A DNA stretch of 64,000 bases. Source: Nocardioides acrostichi. Its GTDB lineage: Bacteria; Actinomycetota; Actinomycetes; Propionibacteriales; Nocardioidaceae. The position numbers and the translations under genes were made by a program. Below, one piece after another: positions 7,728 to 16,708 of this stretch. Each line of letters opens with the position of its first letter. Within the stretch, counting starts at the first letter, position 1. The stretch covers positions 1-64,000 of the forward strand of contig NZ_JADIVZ010000001.1 of the NCBI RefSeq assembly GCF_015319165.1. The letters run 5' to 3'. Under the pieces are notes generated by a model, which was not told where the DNA came from, did not search any database, and saw nothing but the letters and a program-made list of their open reading frames with translations.

Positions 7728-9221
7728 TCAGTGGGCGGCAGTGGGGTTGGCGTGGCGGGGGAGCCGCCACGCGAGACCCCATGCCAGGGCGAGCAGTGCG
7801 ACCACGAGCAGCAGGGTGTGCTCGGTGGCCTCGAGATGCCGACCGGAGCCGATCGCGGCGGCCGGGCCACCGTCGTCCAGGGCCAGGACGTGGAAGAACA
7901 TCGTGGCGAGCGCGGCCACGCCGAGCGAGGCGCCGAGTTGCTCGACCGAGGTGAGCAGCCCGGTGGCCGACCCGACCTCGTGATCCTCGACATCGCCGAG
8001 CGCGATGCTGAACAGCGGCACGAACACCATGCCCATGCCGACTCCGAACACGGCCAGACCCGGCGCCAGGTCGAGTGCGCCGACATCGTCGCCTGCCGAG
8101 AGGTTGCGCAACAGCAGCCAGATGACGCCGCAGCCGGCCGCCATGACCGCCACCCCGAGGTGCAGCACCCGGCGTCCCATCCGCACGCCCACGGCCGAGC
8201 CGAAGCCGGCGCCGACGAAGCTGCCCACCGCGAGCGAGGCGAGGTAGAGGCTGGCGGTCATCGCGGTCTTGCCCAAACCCACCTGGAGGAAGACGCCCAT
8301 CACGAGCTGCATGCCGACCACGCAACCGAAGAACACCATGAAGAACAGCACGCCCGCGACGAACGAGGACTTGCGCAGCACGCTGGCCTCGAACAGCGGG
8401 GTGAGCCCGCGGCCGGCGCGGCGGCGCTGGTGCGCCCCGAGCAGCACGACCACGGGCGCGGCTGCGACGAGCATCGCGAAGATCCACAGCGGCCAGCCCT
8501 GCTCGCGGCCCTCGACGAGCGGGAAGACGAGCAGCAGGCCGAGCGTCGCGAACAGGGCCGTACCGACGAGGTCGAGCCGGTGCCCGGCGTGCGAGGGGGT
8601 CGTGCGGGGGAGCACGCGCAACCCGGAGACGAGCAGCAGCAGGCCGATCGGCAGGTTGATGAGGAAGGCCGAGCGCCAGCCGAGCCCCGCCGGGTCGAGC
8701 TTGATCAGCGCGCCGGCCAGCACCGGGCCGAGCACGGTCGAGAGGCCGATGGCCGGGCCCATGATGCCCATCGCCTTGCCGACGCCCTCGGGGCCGAAGA
8801 TCTCGCGCAGCAGCCCGATGCCCTGGGGCACCATCGCCGCGGCGAGCAGCCCCTGCGCGGCGCGCGCTCCGATGAGGACGCCGCCACTCGGTGCGAGCGC
8901 GCACACCACCGAGGCCGCGACGAAGCCGGTGAGCCCGATGAGCAGCATCCGCCGGCGTCCGACCACGTCGCCGAGCCGCGCGCCGGCCATCAGGCCGGCC
9001 GCCAGAGCCAGGGTGTAGGCCGCGGAGATCCACTCCAGGGCGGCGGTGGACATCGCGAGATCGGCGCGCACGACGGGCGCGGCGACCGTCACGATCGTGG
9101 TGTCGAGGATGTTGAGCACCACGGCACCGAGCACGACCAGGAAGGCCGGCCACGGCGAGTGGGTGGGCGCGGGAGCCGGCGCTTCGGCGTGGGCGTGGGC
9201 GGGGTTCTCTGTCAGAGTCAT
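7728..9221 (-). CDS. DHA2-type MFS efflux transporter (EmrB/QacA-like)
   Basis: Protein of 497 residues from ATG 9221; GTG 9230 in frame would add three residues. It has about fourteen membrane segments, as in the DHA2 drug:H+ antiporter group. Segment 1 holds LNILDTTIVTVAAPVV (motif D1-like Asp), the first cytoplasmic loop has GARLGDVVGRRRM (motif A), and a motif C-like region is GPAIGLSTVLGPVLAG. It should pump hydrophobic or cationic compounds outward. A WYL regulator is divergently transcribed from the 63-base gap and is the likely controller. Confidence 0.93.
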   Translation of the reverse strand: MTLTENPAHAHAEAPAPAPTHSPWPAFLVVLGAVVLNILDTTIVTVAAPVVRADLAMSTAALEWISAAYTLALAAGLMAGARLGDVVGRRRMLLIGLTGFVAASVVCALAPSGGVLIGARAAQGLLAAAMVPQGIGLLREIFGPEGVGKAMGIMGPAIGLSTVLGPVLAGALIKLDPAGLGWRSAFLINLPIGLLLLVSGLRVLPRTTPSHAGHRLDLVGTALFATLGLLLVFPLVEGREQGWPLWIFAMLVAAAPVVVLLGAHQRRRAGRGLTPLFEASVLRKSSFVAGVLFFMVFFGCVVGMQLVMGVFLQVGLGKTAMTASLYLASLAVGSFVGAGFGSAVGVRMGRRVLHLGVAVMAAGCGVIWLLLRNLSAGDDVGALDLAPGLAVFGVGMGMVFVPLFSIALGDVEDHEVGSATGLLTSVEQLGASLGVAALATMFFHVLALDDGGPAAAIGSGRHLEATEHTLLLVVALLALAWGLAWRLPRHANPTAAH

Positions 9222-9284
9222 GAGCGGCACGCTAGGAGCGCATCAGGCACGTTCCGTTCCTGATCAAGCACTAATCTGCATGGC

Positions 9285-10292
9285 ATGTCCGAGACCTCCA
9301 CCGGCCCCTCCGGGCGGCTGCTCCAGCTGCTCTCCCTGCTTCAGACACCTCGCGAGTGGCCCGGCCCGGTGCTCGCGCGGCGCCTGGAGGTCAGCGAGCG
9401 CACCGTGCGCAACGACGTCGAGCGGCTGCGCCGGCTCGGCTACCCGGTCGAGGCCACGCGCGGGTCGACCGGCGGCTACCGCCTCGCCGCCGGCGCCGCG
9501 ATGCCGCCACTGCTGCTCGACGACGACGAGGCGGTGGCCATCACCCTCGCGCTGCGCACCGCTATCGGCGGCTCGGTCTCCGGGTTGGAGCAGAGCTCGC
9601 TCCAGGCGCTCACCAAGCTCCAGCAGGTGCTGCCCCGACACCTCAGGGGCCAGGTCGACGCGCTGACGGCGGCGCACCAGCGGGTCGGCCGGCCCCATCG
9701 CGGCAGTGACGAGGGTGGGGGCGTCGAGGCCGGCGTCCTGACCCTGCTCGCGGAGGCGGTGCGCGACCGGGTGATCGTGCGGTTCGGCTACGCCGACCAC
9801 TCCGGCGCCCAGAGCGAGCGGCGGGTCGAGCCGTACCGCCTGGTGAGTATGGGTCGCCGCTGGTACCTCGTGGCGTGGGACGTGCATCGCGACGGCTGGC
9901 GCACCTTCCGGGTCGATCGGTTGCGCGAGACCCGCTCGGTCGGTCACGGATACCGCCCGCGGCCGCTGCCCGCCGACGATGTGGCGGCCTGGGTCGCCGA
10001 GCGCACCCGCGCCGTGCGGCACCGGCTCGTCGGCACGGTACGGGTGCACCTGCCGGCCGAGACCGTGCAGCAGTGGCTCGGCTGGTGGGTCGTCGTCTCG
10101 ATCGAGGTCGAGACCGACGACTGCTGCCTCGTGCGCATCGGTGGCCAGAGCTGGGAAGGCGGTGCGCGCTGGCTCGCGACGCTCGACGGCACGTTCGAGG
10201 TGCTCGACCCGCCCGAGCTCCTCGAGGCCGTCCGCGAGGTCGCCGACCGGCTCGCCCGGAGCCTGCCGAGCGGTGCCAGGAGCACCGTCTAG
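9285..10292 (+). CDS. HTH/WYL-domain transcriptional regulator
   Basis: Protein of 335 residues from ATG 9285. The N-terminal winged helix of HTH_11 type (RRLEVSERTVRNDVERLRRLGYPVEATRG) is followed by a linker and a WYL domain (about 140-225: VRFGYADHSGAQSERRVEPYRLV, RRWYLVAWDVHRDGWRTFRVDR, each element shown here split by family convention). The C-terminal WCX extension is present. WYL regulators sense small or nucleic-acid-derived ligands. The divergent DHA2 pump shares the promoter gap, so this protein probably represses or activates the pump. Confidence 0.92.
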   Translation: MSETSTGPSGRLLQLLSLLQTPREWPGPVLARRLEVSERTVRNDVERLRRLGYPVEATRGSTGGYRLAAGAAMPPLLLDDDEAVAITLALRTAIGGSVSGLEQSSLQALTKLQQVLPRHLRGQVDALTAAHQRVGRPHRGSDEGGGVEAGVLTLLAEAVRDRVIVRFGYADHSGAQSERRVEPYRLVSMGRRWYLVAWDVHRDGWRTFRVDRLRETRSVGHGYRPRPLPADDVAAWVAERTRAVRHRLVGTVRVHLPAETVQQWLGWWVVVSIEVETDDCCLVRIGGQSWEGGARWLATLDGTFEVLDPPELLEAVREVADRLARSLPSGARSTV

Positions 10293-10343
10293 TCTGTCCG
10301 ATGGCCCTCGGGCCTACTGAGAACTTCGAGACGGGAGTAGCAG

Positions 10344-11108
10344 ATGGGTCGCTTCGACGGACGGGTCGTCGTCATCACCGGAGCCGCGCGCGGCATCGGG
10401 TACGGGACCGCCAGCCGGTTCGCCGAGGAGGGTGCCTCCGTGGCGATCCTCGACCTCGACGAGTCCGCAGCGTCGGAGGCGGCCGGCCGACTGCCCCTGG
10501 TCGACGGCGCGAAGGCCATCGGTGTCGCCTGCAACGTCTCCGACTCCGCCTCGGTCGACGCCGCCGTCGGGCGTGTGGTCGACGAGCTCGGCGGCCTCCA
10601 CGTGCTGGTCAACAACGCCGGCATCACCCGCGACAACCTGCTGTTCAAGATGACCGAGGAGGATTGGGATCTCGTCATGGCGGTGCACCTCAAGGGCGCC
10701 TTCCTCATGAGCAAGGCCGCCCAGAAGGTCTTCACCGAGCAGAAGTACGGCAAGATCGTGAACACCTCCAGCGTCTCGGCGCTGGGCAACCGGGGCCAGG
10801 CCAACTACGCCGCCGCCAAGATGGGCATCCAGGCCTTCACGCGCACGCTGGCCATCGAGCTCGGCCCCTACGGCGTCAACGTCAACGCCGTCGCGCCCGG
10901 GTTCATCGTGACCGAGATGACCGACGCCACCGCCGTGCGGCTGAAGATGGAGCCCGAGCAGCTGCGGCAGATGAACGCCGAGGCCAACCCGGTGCGCCGC
11001 GTCGGCGAGCCCGCCGACATCGCGGCCGCCGTCACCTTCCTCGCCAGCGACGAGGCGGGCTACGTCACCGGCCAGACGCTCTACGTCGACGGCGGCTCCA
11101 CGCTCTGA
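10344..11108 (+). CDS. fabG: SDR-family 3-oxoacyl-ACP reductase
   Basis: Protein of 254 residues from ATG 10344, with GGGAG twelve bases upstream. It is a classical short-chain dehydrogenase: NAD(P)-binding TGAARGIGYG, NNAG at about 90, and catalytic Ser-Tyr-Lys in SSVSALGNRGQANYAAAKMG. The C-terminus (GYVTGQTLYVDGGSTL) is typical of FabG. It would reduce 3-oxoacyl-ACP or -CoA, or a related ketone, with NADPH. No other fatty-acid gene is adjacent, so it may be a FabG4-type or ketoreductase paralogue and not the FAS II enzyme. Confidence 0.88.
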   Translation: MGRFDGRVVVITGAARGIGYGTASRFAEEGASVAILDLDESAASEAAGRLPLVDGAKAIGVACNVSDSASVDAAVGRVVDELGGLHVLVNNAGITRDNLLFKMTEEDWDLVMAVHLKGAFLMSKAAQKVFTEQKYGKIVNTSSVSALGNRGQANYAAAKMGIQAFTRTLAIELGPYGVNVNAVAPGFIVTEMTDATAVRLKMEPEQLRQMNAEANPVRRVGEPADIAAAVTFLASDEAGYVTGQTLYVDGGSTL

Positions 11109-11154
11109 CCCCCGCGGGCCCTCGCGCCCGTCGTCCGCTCGAAGGGAATCCTCC

Positions 11155-12192
11155 GTGCCCTTGCCGCACCGTGCCCGCGCAGCCGGCGCCCTCGTCCTCG
11201 TGGGCGCGCTGACCCTCGCCGGATGCTCCCGCGGCGACGAGTCGCCCGCCGCCTCAGGGGCGGCGTCCCCGGCGCCGTCCCAGTCGGTCACCTCGGCGCC
11301 GAAGGTCAAGCAGCAGACCTGGCCGCTGACCGGCCTGCGTGTCGCCAAGCAGCAGAGCGCGGCGCAGCACCACCCGGTGATGGTGCTCAAGATGGACAAC
11401 ACCTCCAGCAGTGCACCGCAGAAGGGTCTCGGCTCGGCCGACATGGTCGTCGAGGAGCTCGTGGAGGGCGGGCTCACGCGGCTCGCGGCGTTCTACTACT
11501 CGAAGATCCCGGGTGTGGTCGGCCCGGTGCGCTCGATGCGGGCCAGCGACATCGGCATCGTCTCGCCCGTGCACGGCGCGATGGTCACCAGCGGGGCGGC
11601 GCCGGTCACGATCCGTCGCATCAGCGGCGCCGGGATCCGGTTCTTCAACGAGGGCTCGAAGGGCTTCTTCCGCGACACCAGCCGTTCGGCGCCGTACAAC
11701 CTCTTCACCAACCTCTCGCAGACGGCGACGCTGGTGGCGACGAAGAAGGCCGTCCGGCCGCCGAACTACCTGCCGTGGGGCCGCGCCTCGAAGCTGCCGA
11801 AGGGAGCGCCCGCGCGGTCGATGCAGGCGACCTTCTCCTATGGGCACACCACGAGCTGGGCCTACGAGGACGGCCACTACCGCAACACCAACACCAATGC
11901 GGCTCAGGGCGACCAGTTCCTCGCCGACACCGTGTTGGTGCTGCGGGTGCAGGTGGGAGACGCCGGCTACCTCGACCCCGCCGGCAACCCGGTGCCCGAG
12001 ACCCACCTCGTCGGCAAGGGCTCGGCCATGCTGCTACACCGTGGCCGGGTCGTGCAGGCGCAGTGGGCGAAGAAGAGCCTCGGCTCACGACTGACGCTGA
12101 GCGTGCGCGGCAAGCCGCTGCGGGTGCCGCCCGGTCACACCTGGCTCGAGCTGGTGCCAGCCGCCACGGGAACCGTCACGATCGGACGCTGA
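11155..12192 (+). CDS. DUF3048-domain lipoprotein
   Basis: Protein of 345 residues from GTG 11155 (GAAGGGA upstream). The signal peptide ends in LAGC, so it is a predicted lipoprotein. A Ser/Ala/Pro linker precedes the DUF3048 (YerB-type) domain: VMVLKMDNTSSSAPQKGLG, ADMVVEELVEGG, GPVRSMRASDIGIV, and a C-terminal part with HTWLELVP. Family function is unknown; members are secreted or lipid-anchored in Gram-positives. It is 46 bases downstream of fabG and may share its transcript. Confidence 0.9.
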   Translation: MPLPHRARAAGALVLVGALTLAGCSRGDESPAASGAASPAPSQSVTSAPKVKQQTWPLTGLRVAKQQSAAQHHPVMVLKMDNTSSSAPQKGLGSADMVVEELVEGGLTRLAAFYYSKIPGVVGPVRSMRASDIGIVSPVHGAMVTSGAAPVTIRRISGAGIRFFNEGSKGFFRDTSRSAPYNLFTNLSQTATLVATKKAVRPPNYLPWGRASKLPKGAPARSMQATFSYGHTTSWAYEDGHYRNTNTNAAQGDQFLADTVLVLRVQVGDAGYLDPAGNPVPETHLVGKGSAMLLHRGRVVQAQWAKKSLGSRLTLSVRGKPLRVPPGHTWLELVPAATGTVTIGR

Positions 12193-12195
12193 CCC

Positions 12196-12221
12196 ACGGC
12201 CGTCCGGCCCCTCGCGGCCGT
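12196..12221. terminator. probable hairpin terminator
   Basis: ACGGCCG and CGGCCGT form a seven-base-pair stem around a 12-base loop, just after the DUF3048 stop and before the M64 gene. No T tract follows, as is common in high-GC actinobacteria. Confidence 0.4.
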
Positions 12222-12247
12222 CGGTGGGGAGCACTACGCTGCCGCGC

Positions 12248-14269
12248 ATGACACGGTCGGCTCGGGTACTGCTGGTCCTCCCGCTCGCGTGCGCGCTGGC
12301 TGCGCTCGGCCTCGGCGGTCCGCGCGCCGAGGCGGGGCCGGTCGTCGCCGGCACCGAGTCGCCCGGTGCCTCCTCGCCCGGTACCGGCCGGCAGATGTTG
12401 ACGCTCCAGCTCGCCGACGACGGACTCCACGTCCTCGCGTCGTCCCCCGCCGCACGTTACGCCACCACGCCGCGCGGGACGGCTCCGGGCGTGAGCACCG
12501 CCGCGGTGGTGGTGGCCGATGACGCCGGGCGCACGGTGCGGCGCACCGCCGCGGTGCCGCTCGTGGTGCGGGCCGAACTCCCGGTGCGCCCGGGCGGGCG
12601 GCTCACCGGGCGCACGATGCGGGCCGGTTCCCCGGTGTTCCGCGTGATCGTGCCCGCCGACCTCGAGCCGAGCCGGATCGTGGTCCGCAGTGACGGACGC
12701 CGATACGTTGCGGTCGGTGCCGACGCACGACCTTCGCGTCGGGTCGATGCCCGGCGCGGGGTGACCCGCGTCGACCTGCCCGGCTTCCCGCTCGGGCCGA
12801 TGGCCAACCGGCTCAACGTGGTGATCCTGGGCGACGGCTACACCCAGGGCCAGCACGACGCCTTCGTGCGTGATGCCGCCGACGTGGCCGACTCCCTGTT
12901 CGCGACCAAGCCCTATTCCTCCTACCGCGACTCCGTCAACGTGCTGGCTGGATTCGCGGTGTCCGACGAAGCAGGCGCCGATCACCCCGCGTACTCCTCC
13001 GGCTGCTCGGACACCTCGCCTTCGCCGACCTGCTGTCCCGACTCCGCCGCGGGCTCGACCGCATCGTTCGTCTCGACCCGCTACGACTCGACCTACTGCT
13101 CGTACGGCATCGAGCGGCTGCTCGTGCCGACCGACTCCGAACGACTCGTGAACGACGCCGACCTCGTGCTGCCCGACTGGGACCAGATCCTGGTCGTGGT
13201 CAACGACCCCGAGTACGGCGGTTCGGGCGGCGCCTTCGCCACCACGTCTCGCCACGCCTCGGGCGTGGCGGTGATGAAGCACGAACTGGGGCACTCCCTG
13301 CTGGGCCTCGACGACGAGTACACGACGTACACGCCGGGCTACCCGCCGTGTTCCGATGAGGTGGGGAGCGCGCGGGAATCCTGTCTGCCCAACATCACCG
13401 ACGTGACCGACCGGTCCTCCCTGAAGTGGCGGCGCTGGGTCGACGACGCCACGCCCGTCCCGACGTCCTCGCCGCGAGCGGCCTCGGTGGTCGGGCTCTT
13501 CCGGGGCGGGCACTACTCGCCCGACACCTGGTATCGCCCCTGCGACGATTGCCTGATGCGGTCGCTGGGGCGGCCGATGGGTGCCGTGGAGTCCGAGCAA
13601 CTGCCGCTGCGGCTCTTCTCGAGCGAGTCCGAGGGCGGCTTCGGGCTGAGCCTGGTCGATCTCGGCAGCGCCTCGCCCCTCCCGAGCGCCACGGTGGGCA
13701 GCGAGGTGGGCAGCCCGACGTCGTTCGCAGCGAAGGTGGTCAGTGAGCAGCCCGGCCCGGCGACGCACCTGACCTGGTCGGTCGACGGGACGCCCGTGGT
13801 CGATCGGGTCGTCGACACCGGCACCAAGCGCTTCACCTGGAGCCCGGAGGCAACCGGCACCCACACGGTGAGCCTGACCGCGGTGGCGCAGCCCGGCACG
13901 CTGCATGCCGACGACGTCGAGGCAACCGAGAGCGGTCTGACGTGGACAGTCGACGTCTCTGCGGGCGCAGGCGGTACCGGCGAGGCCCTCGGACCGCCGA
14001 AGGGGCGAGGCAAGCGGTACGCACGACCCGCCGACGCGCGGGACTGCTCCCGGGGTTCGCTGGCCGTGCGGCTCGGGCGCCCGGCGGGTGCTGCTCGGGC
14101 GCGCACGATGATCATGAAGGTCGACGGCACCCGCACGAAGAAGATCACGCGACGCTTCGAGCGGACGGTGCGGTTGCCCCTCCCCGACGCCGCGACGCGC
14201 GTCGACGTCGTCGTCCGGCGAGTCTCGGCGAGCGCTTTGACCGTCTCGCGCCGCTACGACGTGTGCTGA
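12248..14269 (+). CDS. secreted M64-family metallopeptidase
   Basis: Protein of 673 residues from ATG 12248. An in-frame GTG at 12224 would add eight residues ahead of a normal signal peptide (MTRSARVLLVLPLACALAAL) and is less likely. The N-terminal beta-rich region (about 40-185) precedes the M64 domain: NVVILGDGYT, DWDQILVVVNDPEYGG and zinc-binding HELGHSLLGLDDEY near residue 350 (two His plus a downstream acidic ligand). The C-terminal region contains an Ig-like fold. M64 includes an IgA-cleaving peptidase from Clostridium, but most members are uncharacterised exported proteases. Confidence 0.9.
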   Translation: MTRSARVLLVLPLACALAALGLGGPRAEAGPVVAGTESPGASSPGTGRQMLTLQLADDGLHVLASSPAARYATTPRGTAPGVSTAAVVVADDAGRTVRRTAAVPLVVRAELPVRPGGRLTGRTMRAGSPVFRVIVPADLEPSRIVVRSDGRRYVAVGADARPSRRVDARRGVTRVDLPGFPLGPMANRLNVVILGDGYTQGQHDAFVRDAADVADSLFATKPYSSYRDSVNVLAGFAVSDEAGADHPAYSSGCSDTSPSPTCCPDSAAGSTASFVSTRYDSTYCSYGIERLLVPTDSERLVNDADLVLPDWDQILVVVNDPEYGGSGGAFATTSRHASGVAVMKHELGHSLLGLDDEYTTYTPGYPPCSDEVGSARESCLPNITDVTDRSSLKWRRWVDDATPVPTSSPRAASVVGLFRGGHYSPDTWYRPCDDCLMRSLGRPMGAVESEQLPLRLFSSESEGGFGLSLVDLGSASPLPSATVGSEVGSPTSFAAKVVSEQPGPATHLTWSVDGTPVVDRVVDTGTKRFTWSPEATGTHTVSLTAVAQPGTLHADDVEATESGLTWTVDVSAGAGGTGEALGPPKGRGKRYARPADARDCSRGSLAVRLGRPAGAARARTMIMKVDGTRTKKITRRFERTVRLPLPDAATRVDVVVRRVSASALTVSRRYDVC

Positions 14270-14281
14270 TTCCTAGCCGCT

Positions 14282-15001
14282 TCAGCCCCGATCGAGCCCT
14301 TGGGCGAGGCGAAGGTCGACGTCGGCGAGCCCGACGTCGGCGTCGGCAAGGGTCTGTAGCCCGGCGATGATGAAGCGCAGGGCGGTCTCGACGCGATCGG
14401 CGGCGGCCAGGGGGTCGTCGGCGCCGGCCACCGTGTCGCCCGCCGCGGAGAGGGCGCCGAAGAAGATGCGCGCGAAGGTCTGGAGCATGTCCTCCTCCAG
14501 TTCCCACGTGCCGGCGTCGAGGGTGCTGCGCACGATCTCCATGACCAGCGCGAAGGTGGAGCGCTCTTCCTGCTCGCGGTAGCGCTCGTAGCCCAGCACC
14601 GCGGGGCCGTCTTGAACCACGATGCGCCGGTAGCGGGGATCCTGCACGACGAGCAGGAAGGCCTGGAGGCCGGCGATGGCCTTCTCCCACGGCTCCTTGG
14701 TGGTGCGTAGGGCGGCCTTGATGGCCCGCGTGGCGTCGTCCTCGACGGTCTCGAAGACCGCCTCGAAGAGCGCCTGCTTGCCGGAGAAGTGGTGGTAGAG
14801 CGCGCCCTTGGTGACCTCAGCGCCCGCCACGATGCTGTCGAGCGAGGTGGCGGAGTAGCCCTGCTCGGTGAACAGTTGCTCGGCCACGGCGACGAGACCG
14901 CGCTTGGTCGAGGCGGAGAAGTCGGGACGGCGCGGCGAGGGCACGCCGGGTACCTTGGGAACCAGCTTCGACACGCTGGCGGACACGCTCGACTTCGCCA
15001 T
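14282..15001 (-). CDS. TetR/AcrR-family transcriptional regulator
   Basis: Protein of 239 residues, minus strand. The N-terminal ~30 residues are a basic, Ser/Pro-rich tail. The TetR helix-turn-helix follows (TKRGLVAVAEQLFTEQGYSA, TSLDSIVAGAEVTKGALYHHF). The ligand-binding helical domain occupies the rest. The stop is 12 bases from the convergent M64 stop. The region upstream of its start holds a 26-bp dyad at 15105-15130 and a divergent gene at 15167, which fits an autoregulated repressor controlling its neighbour. Confidence 0.92.
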   Translation of the reverse strand: MAKSSVSASVSKLVPKVPGVPSPRRPDFSASTKRGLVAVAEQLFTEQGYSATSLDSIVAGAEVTKGALYHHFSGKQALFEAVFETVEDDATRAIKAALRTTKEPWEKAIAGLQAFLLVVQDPRYRRIVVQDGPAVLGYERYREQEERSTFALVMEIVRSTLDAGTWELEEDMLQTFARIFFGALSAAGDTVAGADDPLAAADRVETALRFIIAGLQTLADADVGLADVDLRLAQGLDRG

Positions 15002-15104
15002 GTCACCAGTCTAGTGATCTGCGTCGTAGACCTAGATCACCCACCGTGTCAGGGATCACCGCAACGTTCACCCCGATGAAGTTGTACCGGTCATATCCAT
15101 CTGC

Positions 15105-15130
15105 ATACCGTAAGTACGTACCGATGGTAT
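15105..15130. promoter_or_regulatory. 26-bp palindromic operator, probable TetR target
   Basis: Perfectly centred dyad: ATACC at the left end, GGTAT at the right end, and the self-complementary octamer GTACGTAC (15114-15121) in the middle. It lies between the divergent TetR gene (start 15001) and the gene at 15167, where a TetR operator would be expected. Assignment to this TetR is inferred from position and symmetry. Confidence 0.6.
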
Positions 15131-15166
15131 GTCCCACTTTCTGGTCCGCAGAAGGAGATCCCCCTC

Positions 15167-15691
15167 ATGCCTGACACCCGCCGATTCGCCCGTGGAGAGA
15201 TCCTCCGCCAGGCGATGATCGTGGCCGACATCCGCCTCGACGGACGTCTTCCCTGGGACCTCGATGGCGCACGCGAGTGCTTCGCCGACGACCTCGACTT
15301 CGTCGGCGCACTCTCGATGCGCTGGCACACGCGTCTGGCCGGTCGTATCGAGCGAGAGATCGGGGAGCACCCGATGCGCCTCGAGCACGGCGTGACCGTC
15401 GCCTGGACCGGCATCGCGGAGGAGATGCCCGGTACCCGCCTCGTGCTGGACCGCGCTTTCGCCGAGCCGGTCGACGAGCGCATGGCCACGGCCCTGGCCA
15501 AGGCGACGGCCAAGGAGCGGATGCTCCTGGCCGGCATGGCCGGGCAGTCGACCGCTGGCGACCTGCGCGGCGTGAACGTCGGAGCGCGCATCGAGCAGCA
15601 GGCCCGCGCTGCCTGGGTCGTCGCCGCCCCGACCAAGCAGCCGTCGTCTCGTTCGCTGTTCTCCCGGCTCCGGGCGGCCCTGGCCGCCTGA
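15167..15691 (+). CDS. hypothetical protein, divergent from tetR
   Basis: Protein of 174 residues from ATG 15167 with a strong AAGGAG ten bases upstream. No signal peptide or membrane helix is seen. Residues 1-150 are mixed alpha/beta (ILRQAMIVADIRLDGRLPW, ALSMRWHTRLAGRIEREI), and the tail ends with basic SLFSRLRAALAA. I do not recognise the family. Its promoter region contains the palindrome described at 15105-15130, so it is the best candidate target of the adjacent TetR protein. Confidence 0.75.
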   Translation: MPDTRRFARGEILRQAMIVADIRLDGRLPWDLDGARECFADDLDFVGALSMRWHTRLAGRIEREIGEHPMRLEHGVTVAWTGIAEEMPGTRLVLDRAFAEPVDERMATALAKATAKERMLLAGMAGQSTAGDLRGVNVGARIEQQARAAWVVAAPTKQPSSRSLFSRLRAALAA

Positions 15692-15815
15692 CCGCGCCCG
15701 CGCCCGCGCCACAGTCCCACCGCGGCCCCGTACCCGACGCCTCTCCCTCCCTCCCTGACGTCGGGGCGGGGTCGTGGTGCGTGGAGCACTGTCGACCGGC
15801 GGGCAAGATGGGCGT

Positions 15816-16379
15816 ATGAACGCCCTGGCCCCCGGCATGCTGCTGGTGGCGACGGCTGCCCTGACCGACCCGAACTTCGCCGACACCGTGGTGCTGCTGC
15901 TCGATGTCGGCGACGACGGCGCCGTGGGTGTCGTGCTGAACCGACCCACGGGGGTGGCGGTCGACGACGTGCTCGACGGCTGGGGGTCGGTGGTCGCCGA
16001 GCCCGTCGTGCTCTTCCACGGTGGCCCCGTCGGCCTCGAGGGCGCTCTGGCCGTCGCCCAGGTGCCCTTGACCGGCGACGCCGCGGCCGGCGCCGGGCTG
16101 CGGCCGATCTCGCCGGGGCTCGCGCTGGTCGACCTCGACCAGTCGTGCGAGGCGCTCGCCGGGCGCGTCACCGCCCTGCGCATCTTCGCCGGGTACGCCG
16201 GCTGGTCGGCCGGCCAACTCGAGGACGAGGTCGAGCAGGGCGCCTGGTACGTCGTCTCGTCGCGGGCGGGCGACCTGGCGCGTGAGGACACCAGCGGTCT
16301 GGCGCGTGACGTGCTGCGTCGTCAGCCCGGCGAGCTCGCCTGGGTCGCGACGCGTCCGGTGGACCCGGGGCTGAACTGA
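15816..16379 (+). CDS. YqgE/AlgH family protein
   Basis: Protein of 187 residues from ATG 15816. It has the family opening LAPGMLLVATAALTDPNFAD, then VVLLLDVGDDGAVGVVLNRP, a central VVLFHGGPVG and IFAGYAGWSAGQLEDEV near residue 130. This is the complete YqgE/AlgH fold. The family is conserved and was implicated genetically in alginate regulation in Pseudomonas, but the biochemical role is unresolved. Confidence 0.93.
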   Translation: MNALAPGMLLVATAALTDPNFADTVVLLLDVGDDGAVGVVLNRPTGVAVDDVLDGWGSVVAEPVVLFHGGPVGLEGALAVAQVPLTGDAAAGAGLRPISPGLALVDLDQSCEALAGRVTALRIFAGYAGWSAGQLEDEVEQGAWYVVSSRAGDLAREDTSGLARDVLRRQPGELAWVATRPVDPGLN

Positions 16380-16426
16380 CTCGGCCGACCCCGGTCCGGC
16401 CGGCTCCGGCGACTACAGTGGGAACG

Positions 16427-16708
16427 GTGAGCGGCTTCGGATTCAGCACGGGCACGGCCCTCGACGAACGCGTCGAGGAAGATCGCCGCGTCGACGAGCT
16501 AGAGGAGGGCGACCACGAGCGCTTCTCCCACTACGTCGATAAGGACAAGCTCACCGAGGCCATGGTCATGGGCACCCCCGTCGTCGCCCTGTGCGGCAAG
16601 GTGTGGGTGCCCAGCCGGGCTCCTGAGAAGTACCCGGTCTGCCCGGAGTGCAAGGAGGTCTGGGAGCAGATGAACCCCGGCTCCTCCGACTCGGGTTCCG
16701 ACGAGTGA
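16427..16708 (+). CDS. DUF3039-domain protein
   Basis: Protein of 93 residues from GTG 16427; GTG 16418 in frame would add three. It is acidic at the N-terminus (ERVEEDRRVDELEEGDHE). The core is FSHYVDKDKLTEA followed by ALCGKVWVP and YPVCPECKEVW. The three Cys form a zinc-ribbon-like knuckle. DUF3039 is an actinobacterial family of unknown function. Its stop overlaps the GTG of the helicase gene by two bases (GTGA), so the two are translationally coupled, as is common for this pair in actinobacteria. Confidence 0.9.
   Translation: MSGFGFSTGTALDERVEEDRRVDELEEGDHERFSHYVDKDKLTEAMVMGTPVVALCGKVWVPSRAPEKYPVCPECKEVWEQMNPGSSDSGSDE

Noticed and set aside
12176..13906. 576-codon open frame on the minus strand
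   Set aside because: Antisense shadow of the M64 peptidase, which has a signal peptide and HELGH site in the plus frame.
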